Assembly: GCA_024636105.1 (NCBI GenBank)
Contig: JAGXHO010000280.1
Span: 1-6,124, forward strand
Length of the DNA: 6,124 nucleotides
Direction of reading: 5' to 3'
Origin: Trueperaceae bacterium
GTDB lineage: Bacteria > Deinococcota > Deinococci > Deinococcales > Trueperaceae
Positions 5,161 through 6,124 of the stretch are shown here, piece by piece. The position numbers were made by a program, and so were the translations under genes. How positions within the stretch are numbered: position 1 is the first letter of the stretch; the number at the start of each line of letters is the position of its first letter. The notes below the pieces were generated by a model. It had not been told where the DNA came from, ran no database searches, and was given only the letters and a program-made list of their open reading frames with translations.

Positions 5161-6124
5161 CTACAGCATCGGCAGCGCGCGCAACCCCTCGTGCGGCACG
5201 AAGTAGCTCCCCTCGGTGACGCCCTCGGGCGCCGCCGCGCGCAGCCTCGCCTCGAGCGCGCCCGCGTCGAGCCTCGGGGCGTCGAGTGCCTCGAGCCAGG
5301 CGGCGAGCACCGCCCGCACGGCGGCCGCGTCCTCGTGAACGAACTCCACGCGCGCGTCGCGGAAGCCCGCGCTGCGCCAGCGCGCCCAGTGTTTGGCCGC
5401 CACCTGCGCCTCGGCGCCGAACACCGTGTTGCGGCAGCCGACGTCGGCGAGCACCGGGTGCAGCCGCCCCTGGCCGTCGCGCAGCGCCACCCGGTGGGTC
5501 TCGCAGGGATGGCCGCAGTCGCGGTAGTCCTTCCCGTCCGAGAGGAAGCGGCAGAAGACGCAGTGCTCGGTGTGGAAGACCGGCAGGTGGTGGTGCACGA
5601 CGACCTCGAGCCGCCGCGGGTCGACGGCCTCGGCGAGCGCTGCCACCTGCGCGGCGTCGAGGTCGTACGCGGGCGTCAGCGCGTCGCAGCCAGCCGCGAG
5701 GGAGGCATGCGCGGTGAGCGCGTTGGCGGCGTTGAGCGAGAAGTCGCCGGTGATCCGCGGGCGTCCACCTTCGGGCAGAGCGGCGAGGTCGCGCAGCAGG
5801 CCGGCGGAGCGCACGAGCAGCTCCGAGCCCAGGTCGGTCAGGAAGCGGACCACGTTCTGCTCGGAGGGCTTGAGCACGCGTGGGCTCGCGACCCGCACCC
5901 GCACGCCGGCGGCGCGGGCGCGCTCCACCGAGGGGCGCAAGCCGTACAGCTCCAGGTAGTCGAGGGTGACGCTGGCCAGCGGCACGCCGTCCCCGTGGGC
6001 GGCGAGCGCGGCCTCGAGCTGCTCGGGGGTTCGAACGAGCGCGTGCAGCCGCGACGGGGCGTCGGCGGGCACTGGGGCGGGGGCGGCGCCCAACGCCGCG
6101 CGGGCGGCGTCGAGCGCGCCAGAC
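5161..6124 (-). CDS. U32 family peptidase/hydroxylase-like protein, C-terminal part (probably continues past right edge)
   Basis: About 321 codons are visible, with no stop before the right edge. U32 proteins were named as peptidases, but several characterised members (RlhA, TrhP, UbiU/UbiV) are Fe-S proteins that act in RNA or ubiquinone hydroxylation. Numbering from the TTG at 6093, RLHALVRTPEQLEAAL (15-30) resembles the middle of long U32 proteins, then RVLKPSEQNVVRFL (72-85) and ITGDFSLNAANALTA (114-128, the family GDxSLN strand). The cysteine cluster is HHHLPVFHTEHCVFCRFLS (167-185) and DCGHPCETHRVALRD (192-206), with Cys178, 181, 193, 197 and a distant Cys220 in DVGCRNTVF. The protein ends HEGLRALPML. 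A U32 protein normally begins with a barrel segment (LLAPAGxxE) that is missing here, so the TTG at 6093 is probably internal and the gene truncated by the window. Its partner and substrate are unknown. Confidence 0.85.
   Translation of the reverse strand, partial: SGALDAARAALGAAPAPVPADAPSRLHALVRTPEQLEAALAAHGDGVPLASVTLDYLELYGLRPSVERARAAGVRVRVASPRVLKPSEQNVVRFLTDLGSELLVRSAGLLRDLAALPEGGRPRITGDFSLNAANALTAHASLAAGCDALTPAYDLDAAQVAALAEAVDPRRLEVVVHHHLPVFHTEHCVFCRFLSDGKDYRDCGHPCETHRVALRDGQGRLHPVLADVGCRNTVFGAEAQVAAKHWARWRSAGFRDARVEFVHEDAAAVRAVLAAWLEALDAPRLDAGALEARLRAAAPEGVTEGSYFVPHEGLRALPML

Overview
The window is a very GC-rich bacterial chromosomal segment, by eye about 70 % G+C with strong G/C bias at third codon positions. 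It is densely packed, with six genes complete or nearly so and one fragment. Gene content, GTG starts, apparently leaderless promoters (a TANNNT box 5-6 bases before the start codon) and the style of the U32 peptidase best fit a Deinococcota lineage such as Trueperaceae or Deinococcaceae. That assignment is inference from the sequence alone.

Left half, minus strand (read right to left from about 3170 to 1): a compact cell-envelope and cell-division operon, mreD -> mrdA (PBP2) -> minC -> start of a NagA-type amidohydrolase that runs off the left edge. mreD/mrdA and mrdA/minC overlap by four bases (GTGA), and the amidohydrolase follows minC after 8 bases. MreD and PBP2 belong to the side-wall elongation machinery, MinC inhibits FtsZ and sets the division site, and a NagA-like enzyme would handle amino sugars from cell-wall turnover. 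No mreC precedes mreD, because the operon begins at mreD.

A 70-base divergent intergenic region (3159-3228) separates mreD from a plus-strand pair: an Ntn-hydrolase of the isoaspartyl peptidase/L-asparaginase family (3229-4176) and a GNAT acetyltransferase (4173-4979). These two also overlap by a GTGA. Both directions appear to have a TANNNT -10 box placed so that transcription would start at or next to the start codon.

Right end: a 181-base convergent intergenic region (4980-5160) holds a conspicuous AT-rich 41-base inverted repeat and a short GC-rich hairpin. It is followed on the minus strand by the C-terminal part of a U32-family protein with a cysteine cluster. That gene has no stop before the right edge and is probably truncated there.

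I found no tRNA, rRNA, CRISPR array, transposase or phage gene. The window looks like ordinary core chromosome. The least explained element is the AT-rich inverted repeat at 5039-5079. I did not find a convincing new multi-gene system.
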